DNA of 16,002 nt, from positions 1-16,002 of the forward strand of contig CAZOOA010000064.1 in NCBI GenBank assembly GCA_964581355.1, written 5' to 3'. This stretch comes from CAZOOA01 sp964581355. GTDB lineage: Bacteria; Bacillota; Dethiobacteria; DTU022; UBA8154. Of the stretch, positions 1-4,798 are shown piece by piece; the first letter of the stretch is position 1; the number at the start of each line of letters is the position of its first letter. Both the position numbers and the translations under genes were made by a program. The notes under the pieces were generated by a model. The model made no database searches and was not told where the DNA came from. It saw only the letters and a program-made list of their open reading frames with translations.

Positions 1-1
1 G

Positions 2-52
2 GAAGGCGGCCGTACTGTAGGCGCTGGCGTGGTCACTTCGGTAATAGAATAA
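2..52 (+). CDS. tuf: Elongation factor Tu, 3' end only (upstream tuf copy)
   Basis: This is the last 16 codons and the TAA stop of an EF-Tu gene; the rest lies before the window. The frame starting at base 2 reads EGGRTVGAGVVTSVIE, which is the typical end of domain 3 of bacterial EF-Tu. EF-Tu carries aminoacyl-tRNA to the ribosomal A site as a GTP complex in the cytoplasm. A hairpin follows 28 bases after the stop, so this gene probably ends its own transcript, presumably an operon lying upstream. A second tuf begins at 15949. The peptide is short, but the motif is very characteristic, so the assignment is quite sure; whether the full gene is intact cannot be seen. Confidence 0.93.
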   Translation, partial: EGGRTVGAGVVTSVIE

Positions 53-79
53 CAGCAGTTAATTCTATAGCATTTTGAT

Positions 80-110
80 AAAGACCGGGGCCCTGGCTCC
101 GGTCTTTCAT
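80..110 (+). terminator. Hairpin after tuf, probable terminator
   Basis: AAAGACCGG (80-88) pairs perfectly with CCGGTCTTT (99-107), 9 bp around a 10-base loop. It sits just after the tuf stop. The run of T after the stem is short (only the TTT at the end of the stem, then CAT), so it is a weak intrinsic terminator or a 3'-end stabilising hairpin. Confidence 0.55.
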
Positions 111-138
111 GACAGCACTTACATAAAGAGTCCCCGGT

Positions 139-166
139 TTGCTCTACGAAGTTGCAGGTATATAAT
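139..166 (+). promoter_or_regulatory. Possible SigA promoter P0, upstream of rpmG
   Basis: A perfect TATAAT lies at 161-166. The best -35 is TTGCTC at 139-144 with a 16-base spacer, matching only the first three consensus bases. If used, transcription would start near 173 and give a leader of about 180 bases before rpmG. Confidence 0.4.
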
Positions 167-172
167 GTTCTG

Positions 173-281
173 GAAAGGTTAAACTAAGTAGATGTGCCAG
201 GTTGCCAGGCGGCCTGGAGCGAGCTTTTTGCTCATGCCGGGACAACTCTGTTGGAAGGATGGAAGATAAGCTATTTGTTTA
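173..281 (+). other. Leader segment between the two rpmG promoters, no gene
   Basis: No convincing reading frame or tRNA is present. Small inverted repeats are visible: CCAGG (205-209) with CCTGG (213-217), GAGC (221-224) with GCTC (230-233) around a TTTTT loop, and CAAC (243-246) with GTTG (250-253). CCAGG is also present at 197-201, so an alternative pairing exists. This may be a structured 5' untranslated region, but I do not recognise the family. Confidence 0.3.
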
Positions 282-310
282 TTGACATTGATCTTGAACT
301 GTGATAAATT
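282..310 (+). promoter_or_regulatory. SigA promoter P1 for rpmG-secE-nusG-rplK-rplA
   Basis: A perfect TTGACA (282-287), a 17-base spacer and TAAATT (305-310) are preceded by the extended -10 TGA (302-304). Transcription would start near 317, 40 bases before rpmG. Together with the terminator-like hairpin upstream, this separates the ribosomal block from the tuf gene before it. Confidence 0.75.
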
Positions 311-356
311 GAATTTTGTGGTTATAACGAGATCGAGGTAAAGGAGTGCAGATTCC

Positions 357-506
357 ATGCGTGTTAAGGTTACCATGGCGTGTGCGGAATGCAAGGAAAG
401 AAATTATTCCAGCACGAAGAATAAACGTAACAATCCGGACCGGATCGAATTTAACAAGTATTGCCCCCGGTGTGGGACTCATACGGCACATAAAGAAACC
501 AAGTAA
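357..506 (+). CDS. rpmG: 50S ribosomal protein L33
   Basis: This 49-residue protein is a small component of the large ribosomal subunit near the E site. It begins MRVKVTMACAEC and has two CxxC pairs, C9/C12 and C36/C39, so it is the zinc-binding (C+) form of L33. Length and the end (THTAHKETK) fit the family. The ATG at 357 follows AAGGAG (341-346) by 10 bases. It is the first gene after promoter P1 and precedes secE by 60 bases, the usual rpmG-secE-nusG order in Firmicutes. Organisms may carry a second, zinc-free copy elsewhere under Zur control; this cannot be judged from the window. Confidence 0.95.
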   Translation: MRVKVTMACAECKERNYSSTKNKRNNPDRIEFNKYCPRCGTHTAHKETK

Positions 507-566
507 ATCATTATACAAACCATCGAATAATTCTAAGCTAGAAACCGGGCAAGGGAAGGGGAAACC

Positions 567-761
567 ATGCGCAACTTCGTGAAAAGGCTCAGACGATTTT
601 TTCACGATATAAAGATAGAATTGAAAAAAGTCAATTGGCCCAACCGGAGAGAATTGGCCACATTTACAGGAATCGTCCTGGTAGTCATTTTTATTGTCGG
701 GACTTTTTTCTGGGTTTTGGACACGGGTCTTACCGGTGTTTTGCGGTTAATTATTAACTAG
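567..761 (+). CDS. secE: Preprotein translocase subunit SecE
   Basis: SecE is the essential small subunit of the SecYEG channel in the cytoplasmic membrane and clamps the two halves of SecY. The product has 64 residues, the short single-span form usual in Firmicutes. A basic amphipathic N-terminal part (about residues 1-28, with the conserved KKVNWPNR segment) is followed by one hydrophobic segment at about 34-52 (TGIVLVVIFIVGTFFWVL). The ATG at 567 follows AGGGGA by a few bases. It lies between rpmG and nusG, its standard place. A 156-base untranslated stretch separates it from nusG, longer than other gaps in this operon. Confidence 0.95.
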   Translation: MRNFVKRLRRFFHDIKIELKKVNWPNRRELATFTGIVLVVIFIVGTFFWVLDTGLTGVLRLIIN

Positions 762-808
762 CTATTAACTTAAGTGTGGCTTTAATTGAACTTTCAGTGA
801 ACTGCTTG

Positions 809-843
809 CTGATCACATCTGCGCTTTAAAGGCAGGCGGTCAG
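809..843 (+). other. Hairpin in the secE-nusG interval
   Basis: CTGATC (809-814) pairs with GGTCAG (838-843), one pair being G-U. Inside it CTGC (819-822) pairs with GCAG (832-835). There is no T-run behind it, so it does not look like a terminator. It may be part of the nusG leader structure. Confidence 0.4.
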
Positions 844-857
844 GTGAAAACTGTTTT

Positions 858-924
858 AAGGAGGATTAGTAGGAAGCATTGGAGCTGTTGTAGTAATCAT
901 GCTTCCTCCCGGTAATTATGGGAG
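858..924 (+). promoter_or_regulatory. nusG leader: distant Shine-Dalgarno plus hairpin over the start
   Basis: The only strong Shine-Dalgarno, AAGGAGG (858-864), lies 53 bases before the nusG ATG (918). Between them AGGAAGCAT (871-879) pairs perfectly with ATGCTTCCT (899-907). Folding this 9-bp stem would loop out 37 bases and leave 6 plus 10 bases between the Shine-Dalgarno and the ATG. Competing pairings exist: CCTCC (905-909) with the Shine-Dalgarno GGAGG, and CTCCC (906-910) with GGGAG (920-924), which puts the ATG next to a stem. In-frame stops at 891 and 894 rule out an earlier nusG start. Confidence 0.5.
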
Positions 925-1445
925 AAAAAAACTGGTACGTAATTCACACCTACGCAGGATACGAAAACAAAGTAAAAACAAACCTGGATAAGCGAGTGGA
1001 GTCCATGGAAATGCAGGACAAGATTTTTCGCGTCCTGGTTCCTATGGAAAAAGAGTTTGAGGTGAAAAATGGGCAGAGAAAGACTGTCATGCGGAAAGTT
1101 TTTCCGGGTTACGTGCTGGTGGAAATGATCATGAGTGATGATTCATGGTTTGTAGTGCGCAATACCCCAGGGGTTACCGGGTTCGTTGGTCCGGGGTCCA
1201 AGCCAGTACCTTTAAGTGAACCGGAAATTAAGCAGATCCTGCGGCAGATGGGTATGGACGAAGCCCGTCCCCGGGTCATCTTTAGCGTGCAGGAACAGGT
1301 ACGGGTAATCAGCGGGCCATTTAGTAACTTTATCGGAACCATTGAAGAGGTTCAACCAGAACGGAGCAAGCTGAAAGTAAGTGTTTCCATGTTTGGTCGG
1401 GAAACTCCCGTGGAACTGAACTTTGACCAGGTGGAAAAACTCTAA
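918..1445 (+). CDS. nusG: Transcription termination/antitermination factor NusG
   Basis: NusG binds the beta' clamp of elongating RNA polymerase and affects pausing, termination and coupling to the ribosome. The 175-residue protein has the two usual domains. The NGN domain (about 5-112) carries WYVIHTYAGYE, FPGYVLVEM (62-70) and NTPGVTGFVG (82-91). The KOW domain (about 126-153) carries VRVISGPFSNFIGTIEEV. Length is normal. The start must be the ATG at 918, because stops lie in frame just upstream and the family begins with this sequence. It has no Shine-Dalgarno at normal distance; see the leader feature. rplK follows after 51 bases. Confidence 0.96.
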   Translation: MGEKNWYVIHTYAGYENKVKTNLDKRVESMEMQDKIFRVLVPMEKEFEVKNGQRKTVMRKVFPGYVLVEMIMSDDSWFVVRNTPGVTGFVGPGSKPVPLSEPEIKQILRQMGMDEARPRVIFSVQEQVRVISGPFSNFIGTIEEVQPERSKLKVSVSMFGRETPVELNFDQVEKL

Positions 1446-1496
1446 AGAGGCATAAATTACTTTTACAGGTGTTTTGAAAAGAGAGGAGGTGCGCAC

Positions 1497-1928
1497 ATGG
1501 TAAAAGGGAAAAAGGTCATTGGCATGATTAAGCTGCAGATTCCAGCCGGCAAAGCAACACCCGCTCCCCCTGTAGGTCCGGCACTGGGCCAGCATGGTGT
1601 TAATATTATGGCATTTTGCAAAGAATTCAATGATAAAACGGCTGCAGACGCAGGGCTTATAATACCGGTTGAGATTAGCGTTTACGCAGATCGTTCGTTT
1701 AGCTTTATCACCAAGACGCCTCCTGCTGCAGTCCTGCTGAAAAAGGCGCTGGGCATTGAAAAAGGCTCGGGGGAACCCAATAAGGTTAAGGTGGCAACAA
1801 TTTCCCGGGACAAAGTGCGGGAAATTGCCACCCAGAAACTGGAAGACTTGAATGCAACCAACCTGGATGCCGCGGAGCGTATTGTTGAAGGGACTGCCCG
1901 CAGCATGGGCATTGTTGTAGAAAATTAA
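1497..1928 (+). CDS. rplK: 50S ribosomal protein L11
   Basis: L11 forms the GTPase-associated centre with 23S rRNA helices 43-44 and contacts EF-Tu, EF-G and RelA. The 143-residue product has the N-terminal proline-rich lobe (PAGKATPAPPVGPALGQHG, about 17-35) and the C-terminal rRNA-binding domain with TISRDKVREIA and the closing GTARSMGI segment. The ATG at 1497 follows GAGGAGGTG closely. The family is usually about 141 residues, so this start fits. It is paired with rplA 59 bases downstream, the standard L11-L1 order; L1 autoregulates such operons in other bacteria, but I could not identify its mRNA site here. Confidence 0.97.
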   Translation: MVKGKKVIGMIKLQIPAGKATPAPPVGPALGQHGVNIMAFCKEFNDKTAADAGLIIPVEISVYADRSFSFITKTPPAAVLLKKALGIEKGSGEPNKVKVATISRDKVREIATQKLEDLNATNLDAAERIVEGTARSMGIVVEN

Positions 1929-1987
1929 TATTCTTAAGAAAGTGGGAGAATCACCTGATTCGTTTGAACCACAAGGAGGTAATTTTT

Positions 1988-2698
1988 ATGGCAAAGAAAG
2001 GTAAACGTTACCTGGAAGCACGTCAAAAAATCGACAGGGAAACGCTTTATGACCCTAAAGAAGCTTTTGAGCTGATCAAAGAGTTGGCCAATGCTTCATT
2101 CGATGAAACCATTGAGCTGTCAGTCCGGTTAGGAGTAAACCCCAAGCACGCTGATCAGCAAGTTCGCGGAGGTATTGTTCTGCCTCACGGGACAGGAAAA
2201 GAAGTTCGTGTGGCGGTTTTTGCCAAGGGCGATAAAATGAAGGAAGCTGAAGAAGCAGGAGCTGATATAGTCGGCGGTGAAGACCTGGCTGAAAAAATCC
2301 AGGGCGGCTGGTTGGATTTTGACGTGGCTGTGGCAACCCCGGATATGATGAGCGTTGTCGGCAAACTGGGTAAGATTTTAGGCCCCCGGGGGTTGATGCC
2401 CAACCCCAAAACGGGAACAGTCACCATGGATGTCGGTAGGGCCATCAACGAAATTAAAGCAGGGAAAGTGGAGTTCAGGACGGATAAAGTCGGAAATATT
2501 CATGTCCCCATTGGAAGGGCATCTTTTACTTCCCAGCAGCTCCTGGAGAATTTTTACGCCGTGATAGAAGCATTAATTAAAGCACGCCCGTCAGCTGCCA
2601 AGGGACAGTACCTGAGAAGTGTCAATATCAGTTCAACTATGGGCCCGGGAATAAAGATCAGCCCACAAAAGGCATCAGCCTTAGGAAAAGCCAGCTAA
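1988..2698 (+). CDS. rplA: 50S ribosomal protein L1
   Basis: L1 makes the mobile L1 stalk that helps deacylated tRNA leave the E site, and in many bacteria it represses its own mRNA. The product has 236 residues, normal for the family. It begins MAKKGKRYLEA and includes the L1 signature region KILGPRGLMPNPKTGTV, then KAGKVEFRTDK and the GPGIKI end. I chose the ATG at 1988 rather than an in-frame ATG at 1964, because AAGGAGG lies immediately before 1988 and the family begins with MAKKGKR. It is the last gene before the L10 leader. Confidence 0.97.
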   Translation: MAKKGKRYLEARQKIDRETLYDPKEAFELIKELANASFDETIELSVRLGVNPKHADQQVRGGIVLPHGTGKEVRVAVFAKGDKMKEAEEAGADIVGGEDLAEKIQGGWLDFDVAVATPDMMSVVGKLGKILGPRGLMPNPKTGTVTMDVGRAINEIKAGKVEFRTDKVGNIHVPIGRASFTSQQLLENFYAVIEALIKARPSAAKGQYLRSVNISSTMGPGIKISPQKASALGKAS

Positions 2699-2721
2699 AA
2701 CTTTTTCAAATAAAACTTCAT

Positions 2722-2855
2722 GCTTGCCGTAGACAGCAGGTGTTTAATCATAATGGCCATTTGAAGGGCCGCCTGCCGAGGCGGAAATGTTACACAGCCT
2801 GATGCATGCAGGACACAGCGGGAAAGAAGTTTGCTGTGCTTTGCTGTGTGATTTT
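2722..2855 (+). promoter_or_regulatory. Ribosomal protein L10 leader RNA
   Basis: The stretch before rplJ has the conserved marks of the L10 leader: CCGTAGACAGCAGG (2727-2740) and GCCTGCCGAGGCGG (2771-2784), in which GCAGG (2736-2740) pairs with CCTGC (2772-2776). In Firmicutes and other bacteria this RNA binds the L10(L12)4 complex, and binding reduces rplJ-rplL expression. The 3' part has two copies of ACACAGC (2792-2798, 2813-2819) and two of GCTGTG (2833-2838, 2843-2848), which can nest into a junction or pair alternatively. A terminator hairpin follows directly. I infer autogenous feedback from the family. Confidence 0.85.
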
Positions 2856-2893
2856 AACCCTCCTTGTCTAAACGGCAGGGAGGGTTTTATATT
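2856..2893 (+). terminator. Attenuator hairpin of the L10 leader
   Basis: AACCCTCC (2856-2863) pairs with GGAGGGTT (2879-2886). The stem extends inward by TTGT/GCAG pairs (two G-U) to a 7-base loop. TTTT and an AT-rich run follow. It lies 42 bases before the rplJ Shine-Dalgarno region, the right place for L10-dependent transcription attenuation. Confidence 0.85.
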
Positions 2894-2934
2894 ATTTACT
2901 GTCTCGTCAAAAACAGGACCGGGGAGGTGAAACG

Positions 2935-3459
2935 TTGATTAGTCGCAAGCAGAAAGAAAAAAAAGTGCAGGAAATCAAAAAGGACCTGGAAAGCTCCCAG
3001 GTGATCGTCTTAACTGACTACCGGGGGTTAACCGTAGCCAAGATGAACAAGCTGCGCAGAACGCTGGAAGAGGAAGGGATACGCTATAAAGTAGTTAAAA
3101 ACACCCTGACCAAGCTGGCCGCCCAGGAAGTGGGGCTGGAAGGCCTGGATCCTTATATGGAAGGGCCGGTTGCTATCGCTTACGGGTATGATGATCCAGT
3201 TACGCCGATTAAGCTGCTAGTTAAATTTGCCAAGGAGAATGATGAGCTGGACATCAAAGGGGGCATCCTGGAAAACCAGGTGATGGACGAAATTCAAATG
3301 CGCCGCCTGGCGGACCTTCCTCCCAAGGAAGTTTTGCTGGCGCAAGTTGCTGGCGCCTTCCAGGCCCCCATGGCTGGAATGGTAAATGCCCTGCAGGGCA
3401 ATATCCGCAACCTGGTTTACGTGTTAAATGCCGTCAAGGAACAAAAAGAAGGTCAGTAG
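2935..3459 (+). CDS. rplJ: 50S ribosomal protein L10
   Basis: L10 anchors the L7/L12 dimers to the ribosomal stalk base next to L11. The 174-residue product has the N-terminal rRNA-binding domain (about 1-130), including VIVLTDYRGLTVAKMNKLR and YKVVKNTLTKLAA, then a C-terminal helix (about 140-170) that carries L7/L12. It starts with TTG at 2935 after GGGGAGGTGA (2921-2930); the upstream GTG at 2927 is out of frame. rplL follows after 54 bases. The gene sits behind the L10 leader and attenuator, so its own product complex is the likely regulator. Confidence 0.96.
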   Translation: MISRKQKEKKVQEIKKDLESSQVIVLTDYRGLTVAKMNKLRRTLEEEGIRYKVVKNTLTKLAAQEVGLEGLDPYMEGPVAIAYGYDDPVTPIKLLVKFAKENDELDIKGGILENQVMDEIQMRRLADLPPKEVLLAQVAGAFQAPMAGMVNALQGNIRNLVYVLNAVKEQKEGQ

Positions 3460-3513
3460 TTTAGAGTTTTTGTGTCAATAACAACCCAAATAATAAATTT
3501 AGGAGGAACAATT

Positions 3514-3897
3514 ATGTCTAAAGTACAGGAAGTACTGGAAATTGTAAAAGGGATGACAGTGCTGGAACTTTCCGAGCTGGTCAAAGCTTTTGAAGATGAA
3601 TTTGGAGTGAGTGCTGCAGCACCTGTTGCCGCTGTAGCTGCCCCGGGTGGAGCTCCTGCAGAAGCAGAAGAAGCCGAGGAAGAGCAAACCGAATTTGACG
3701 TAGTGCTCACTTCCGCTGGAGAAAAGAAAATCCAGGTAATCAAGGTGGTTCGTGAATTGACCGGCCTGGGTCTGAAAGAGGCCAAAGCCCTGGTTGACGA
3801 GCTTCCCAAGCCAGTCAAGGAAAAAGTGCCCAAGGAAGAAGCGGAAACCATTAAGGAAAAGCTGGAAGAATCCGGTGCGGTGATTGAAATTAAGTAA
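3514..3897 (+). CDS. rplL: 50S ribosomal protein L7/L12
   Basis: L7/L12 is the multi-copy acidic stalk protein that recruits and activates translational GTPases such as EF-G and EF-Tu. The 127-residue product shows the N-terminal dimerisation helices (1-32), an Ala/Pro/Glu-rich hinge (about 33-58), and the globular C-terminal domain (about 59-127) with KKIQVIKVVRELTGLGLKEA and the last strand AVIEIK. I chose the ATG at 3514 because AGGAGGA stands just before it and the family begins MSKVQEVLE; an in-frame ATG at 3472 lacks a ribosome binding site. It ends the rplJL unit before a strong terminator. Confidence 0.97.
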   Translation: MSKVQEVLEIVKGMTVLELSELVKAFEDEFGVSAAAPVAAVAAPGGAPAEAEEAEEEQTEFDVVLTSAGEKKIQVIKVVRELTGLGLKEAKALVDELPKPVKEKVPKEEAETIKEKLEESGAVIEIK

Positions 3898-3937
3898 TAA
3901 AGGCAGTGGCTTGGAGCTATCCTGAAAATTATGTGTT

Positions 3938-3969
3938 GCTATGTTCATTCACCGGATGTGAAGCATAGC
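3938..3969 (+). other. Hairpin between rplL stop and its terminator
   Basis: GCTATG (3938-3943) pairs with CATAGC (3964-3969), and inside it TTCAC (3948-3952) pairs with GTGAA (3958-3962) around a 5-base loop. There is no T-run. It could be an RNA processing or stability stem; enterobacteria have an RNase III site between rplL and rpoB, but a shared function is only a guess. Confidence 0.4.
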
Positions 3970-3990
3970 CTTTATCGATGCCTTAAACGG

Positions 3991-4031
3991 AAAAAATGCG
4001 GGCAGGTACTATTACCTCCCGCATTTTTTTT
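3991..4031 (+). terminator. Strong intrinsic terminator after rplL
   Basis: AAAAAATGCGGG (3991-4002) pairs with CCCGCATTTTTT (4018-4029). The stem continues inward with AGGT (4004-4007) and ACCT (4014-4017) past a single bulged C. A long T-run follows. The A-run before and T-run after make it potentially bidirectional. It should end most rplJ-rplL transcripts, so rpoB needs its own promoter. Confidence 0.88.
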
Positions 4032-4234
4032 ATTATGGAATGGCAGCGTTGACGTATTCCGGACCCGCCGTTTTAGGTCGATACTAACCGCCACGGCCCT
4101 TGTGGTCCGCAACAGGGACGAAAAAACTTGCTTACTGTCGAAGTGCTGGTTTTCAACATCCCGCCGCTTAACCGGGGAGTTGGCGCATTCGTCCGGCGAC
4201 GTTGGTCTCTGTGGCCAAAGGCACTTGGTGACCG

Positions 4235-4281
4235 AAGGTATTCGGGGACATTCCTCTGCAAGAGGTGTGTCTCCATACCTT
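4235..4281. repeat. Long REP-like hairpin
   Basis: Three nested complementary blocks form one 47-base hairpin of 19 pairs: AAGGTAT (4235-4241) with ATACCTT (4275-4281), GGGGACA (4244-4250) with TGTCTCC (4268-4274, one G-U), and CCTCT (4253-4257) with AGAGG (4261-4265), with a GCA loop. Small internal loops TT/TG and a two-base bulge separate the blocks. Stems beginning GGGGACA resemble repeated extragenic hairpins associated with IS200-like (RAYT) transposases in various bacteria; that resemblance is from memory. There is no T-run, so it is not an intrinsic terminator. Confidence 0.6.
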
Positions 4282-4295
4282 GAAAAATGGCGGTC

Positions 4296-4316
4296 CGGCC
4301 GACAGGACGTCGGCCG
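4296..4316. repeat. Perfect GC inverted repeat
   Basis: CGGCCGAC (4296-4303) and GTCGGCCG (4309-4316) form a perfect 8-bp stem with the loop AGGAC. It lies 14 bases after the long hairpin. No T-run follows. Its role is unknown; it may belong to the same structured element. Confidence 0.6.
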
Positions 4317-4351
4317 CCGGGATCGACCAGGATGGGAGTTAAACCGGGGAG

Positions 4352-4394
4352 GCCCCCGAGGCCCCGAAGCCCCGAAGCCCCCGAAGCCCCCGAG
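4352..4394. repeat. Five-unit GCCCC(C)GAR tandem repeat; minus-strand G-quadruplex motif
   Basis: Five adjacent units are seen at 4352-4360, 4361-4368, 4369-4376, 4377-4385 and 4386-4394: GCCCCCGAG, GCCCCGAA twice, GCCCCCGAA, GCCCCCGAG. On the minus strand this gives five runs of four or five G separated by 4-base CTTC or CCTC loops, a textbook G-quadruplex pattern. The 8/9-base unit length is not a multiple of three throughout, which argues against a coding repeat. Confidence 0.75.
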
Positions 4395-4549
4395 GGAACC
4401 GTAGCGCCTTCCACAGGGTTACCCAGTCGCCAGGACGACAGAGCCAAGACACGGTTTTTCATACTAACAAGGCAAATTTGCTGATTTTTGGTCGAGGTTC
4501 TGGACAGCAGGGTTGGTGAAATATTTTTTTGCTCGGCAACTTTTTTATG

Positions 4550-4578
4550 TTGACCGTCTGTATAAAGTATGATAACAT
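4550..4578 (+). promoter_or_regulatory. SigA promoter for rpoB-rpoC
   Basis: TTGACC (4550-4555), a 17-base spacer and TAACAT (4573-4578) with an extended -10 TGA (4570-4572). Transcription would begin near 4585, leaving a leader of about 214 bases before rpoB. It lies downstream of the rplL terminator, so rpoBC can be expressed separately from rplJL. Confidence 0.65.
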
Positions 4579-4593
4579 TATTAAATGCGTAAA

Positions 4594-4680
4594 GATGCCG
4601 CCAACTATCTCTTTATTAATTTGTCGCGTATAATTATGCGCGTTAGGGGCAAGCTAATTAAATGCGGCATTCATTTTTTT
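4594..4680 (+). terminator. Possible attenuator in the rpoB leader
   Basis: GATGCCGC (4594-4601) pairs with GCGGCATT (4664-4671, one G-U). Inside it TTAATT (4616-4621) pairs with AATTAA (4656-4661), and an 18-base near-palindrome (4625-4642, CGCGTAT/ATGCGCG with G-U) makes the tip. A run of seven T (4674-4680) starts three bases after the stem. This looks like a Rho-independent terminator inside the rpoB leader. The closing stem spans a long interval, so it may depend on folding of the inner hairpins. Confidence 0.5.
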
Positions 4681-4723
4681 CTGGTCAGAACAATGCTTAC
4701 TCGCAAACAGTTACATGAGTTAA

Positions 4724-4755
4724 GCGTCCTTTTTTAAAGACGCGTATTATTTTTA
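4724..4755 (+). terminator. Second terminator-like hairpin before rpoB
   Basis: GCGTC (4724-4728) pairs with GACGC (4739-4743), with TTT/AAA pairs inside past a bulged C. A T-rich stretch (GTATTATTTTTA, 4744-4755) follows. The stem is short, so it is weak as a terminator. It lies 26 bases before the rpoB Shine-Dalgarno. Confidence 0.35.
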
Positions 4756-4798
4756 TGCTCGCTGCATTGAAAAATAAACCGGGGGAGTGATTTTTTTT

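Larger units (their letters stand above)
4041..4460 (+). other. GC-rich structured intergenic island, no credible gene
   Basis: This stretch between the rplL terminator and the rpoB promoter region has a base composition clearly richer in GC than the AT-rich sequence after it. Open frames here give low-complexity or unrecognisable peptides without ribosome binding sites. Several inverted repeats are present: CAAC-A-TCCC (4154-4162) with GGGAGTTG (4175-4182); CGTC/GACG (4190-4201) around CGGC; GTGGCC/GGCAC (4211-4224) around AAA, enclosed by GGTC/GACC (4204-4207, 4230-4233); and the stronger elements listed separately. An alternative long pairing joins CCGGAC (4059-4064) to GTCCGG (4191-4196). 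It may be a non-coding RNA, a non-autonomous repeat, or the remains of an inserted element. In Bacillus subtilis this interval holds the methyltransferase gene ybxB, which is absent here. Confidence 0.5.

Noticed and set aside
173..281. T-box riboswitch or tRNA in the rpmG leader
   Set aside because: No T-box sequence, no T-arm GTTCRA motif and no acceptor-stem pairing are visible.
507..566. tRNA-Trp gene between rpmG and secE, as found in some Firmicutes
   Set aside because: The 60 bases are too short and show no cloverleaf or T-loop motif.
3931..4404. 157-codon open frame on + strand in the rplL-rpoB gap
   Set aside because: It runs through a terminator hairpin and the tandem repeat, has no ribosome binding site, and the peptide resembles no family and ends in repeat-derived Pro-rich sequence.
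4073..4462. 129-codon open frame on - strand in the same gap
   Set aside because: Its composition comes from the GC-rich repeat (Gly/Ala/Ser-rich stretch), it has no Shine-Dalgarno or known motif, and it is antisense to the operon direction.
4081..4468. ATACTAAC direct repeat at 4081-4088 and 4461-4468, possible target-site duplication around a 372-base insert
   Set aside because: An 8-base repeat is expected by chance in a region of this size, and the proposed insert has no inverted terminal repeats.
4606..4634. TATAAT at 4629-4634 as a second rpoB promoter
   Set aside because: No acceptable -35 lies 16-18 bases upstream, and the motif is part of the near-palindrome at 4625-4642.
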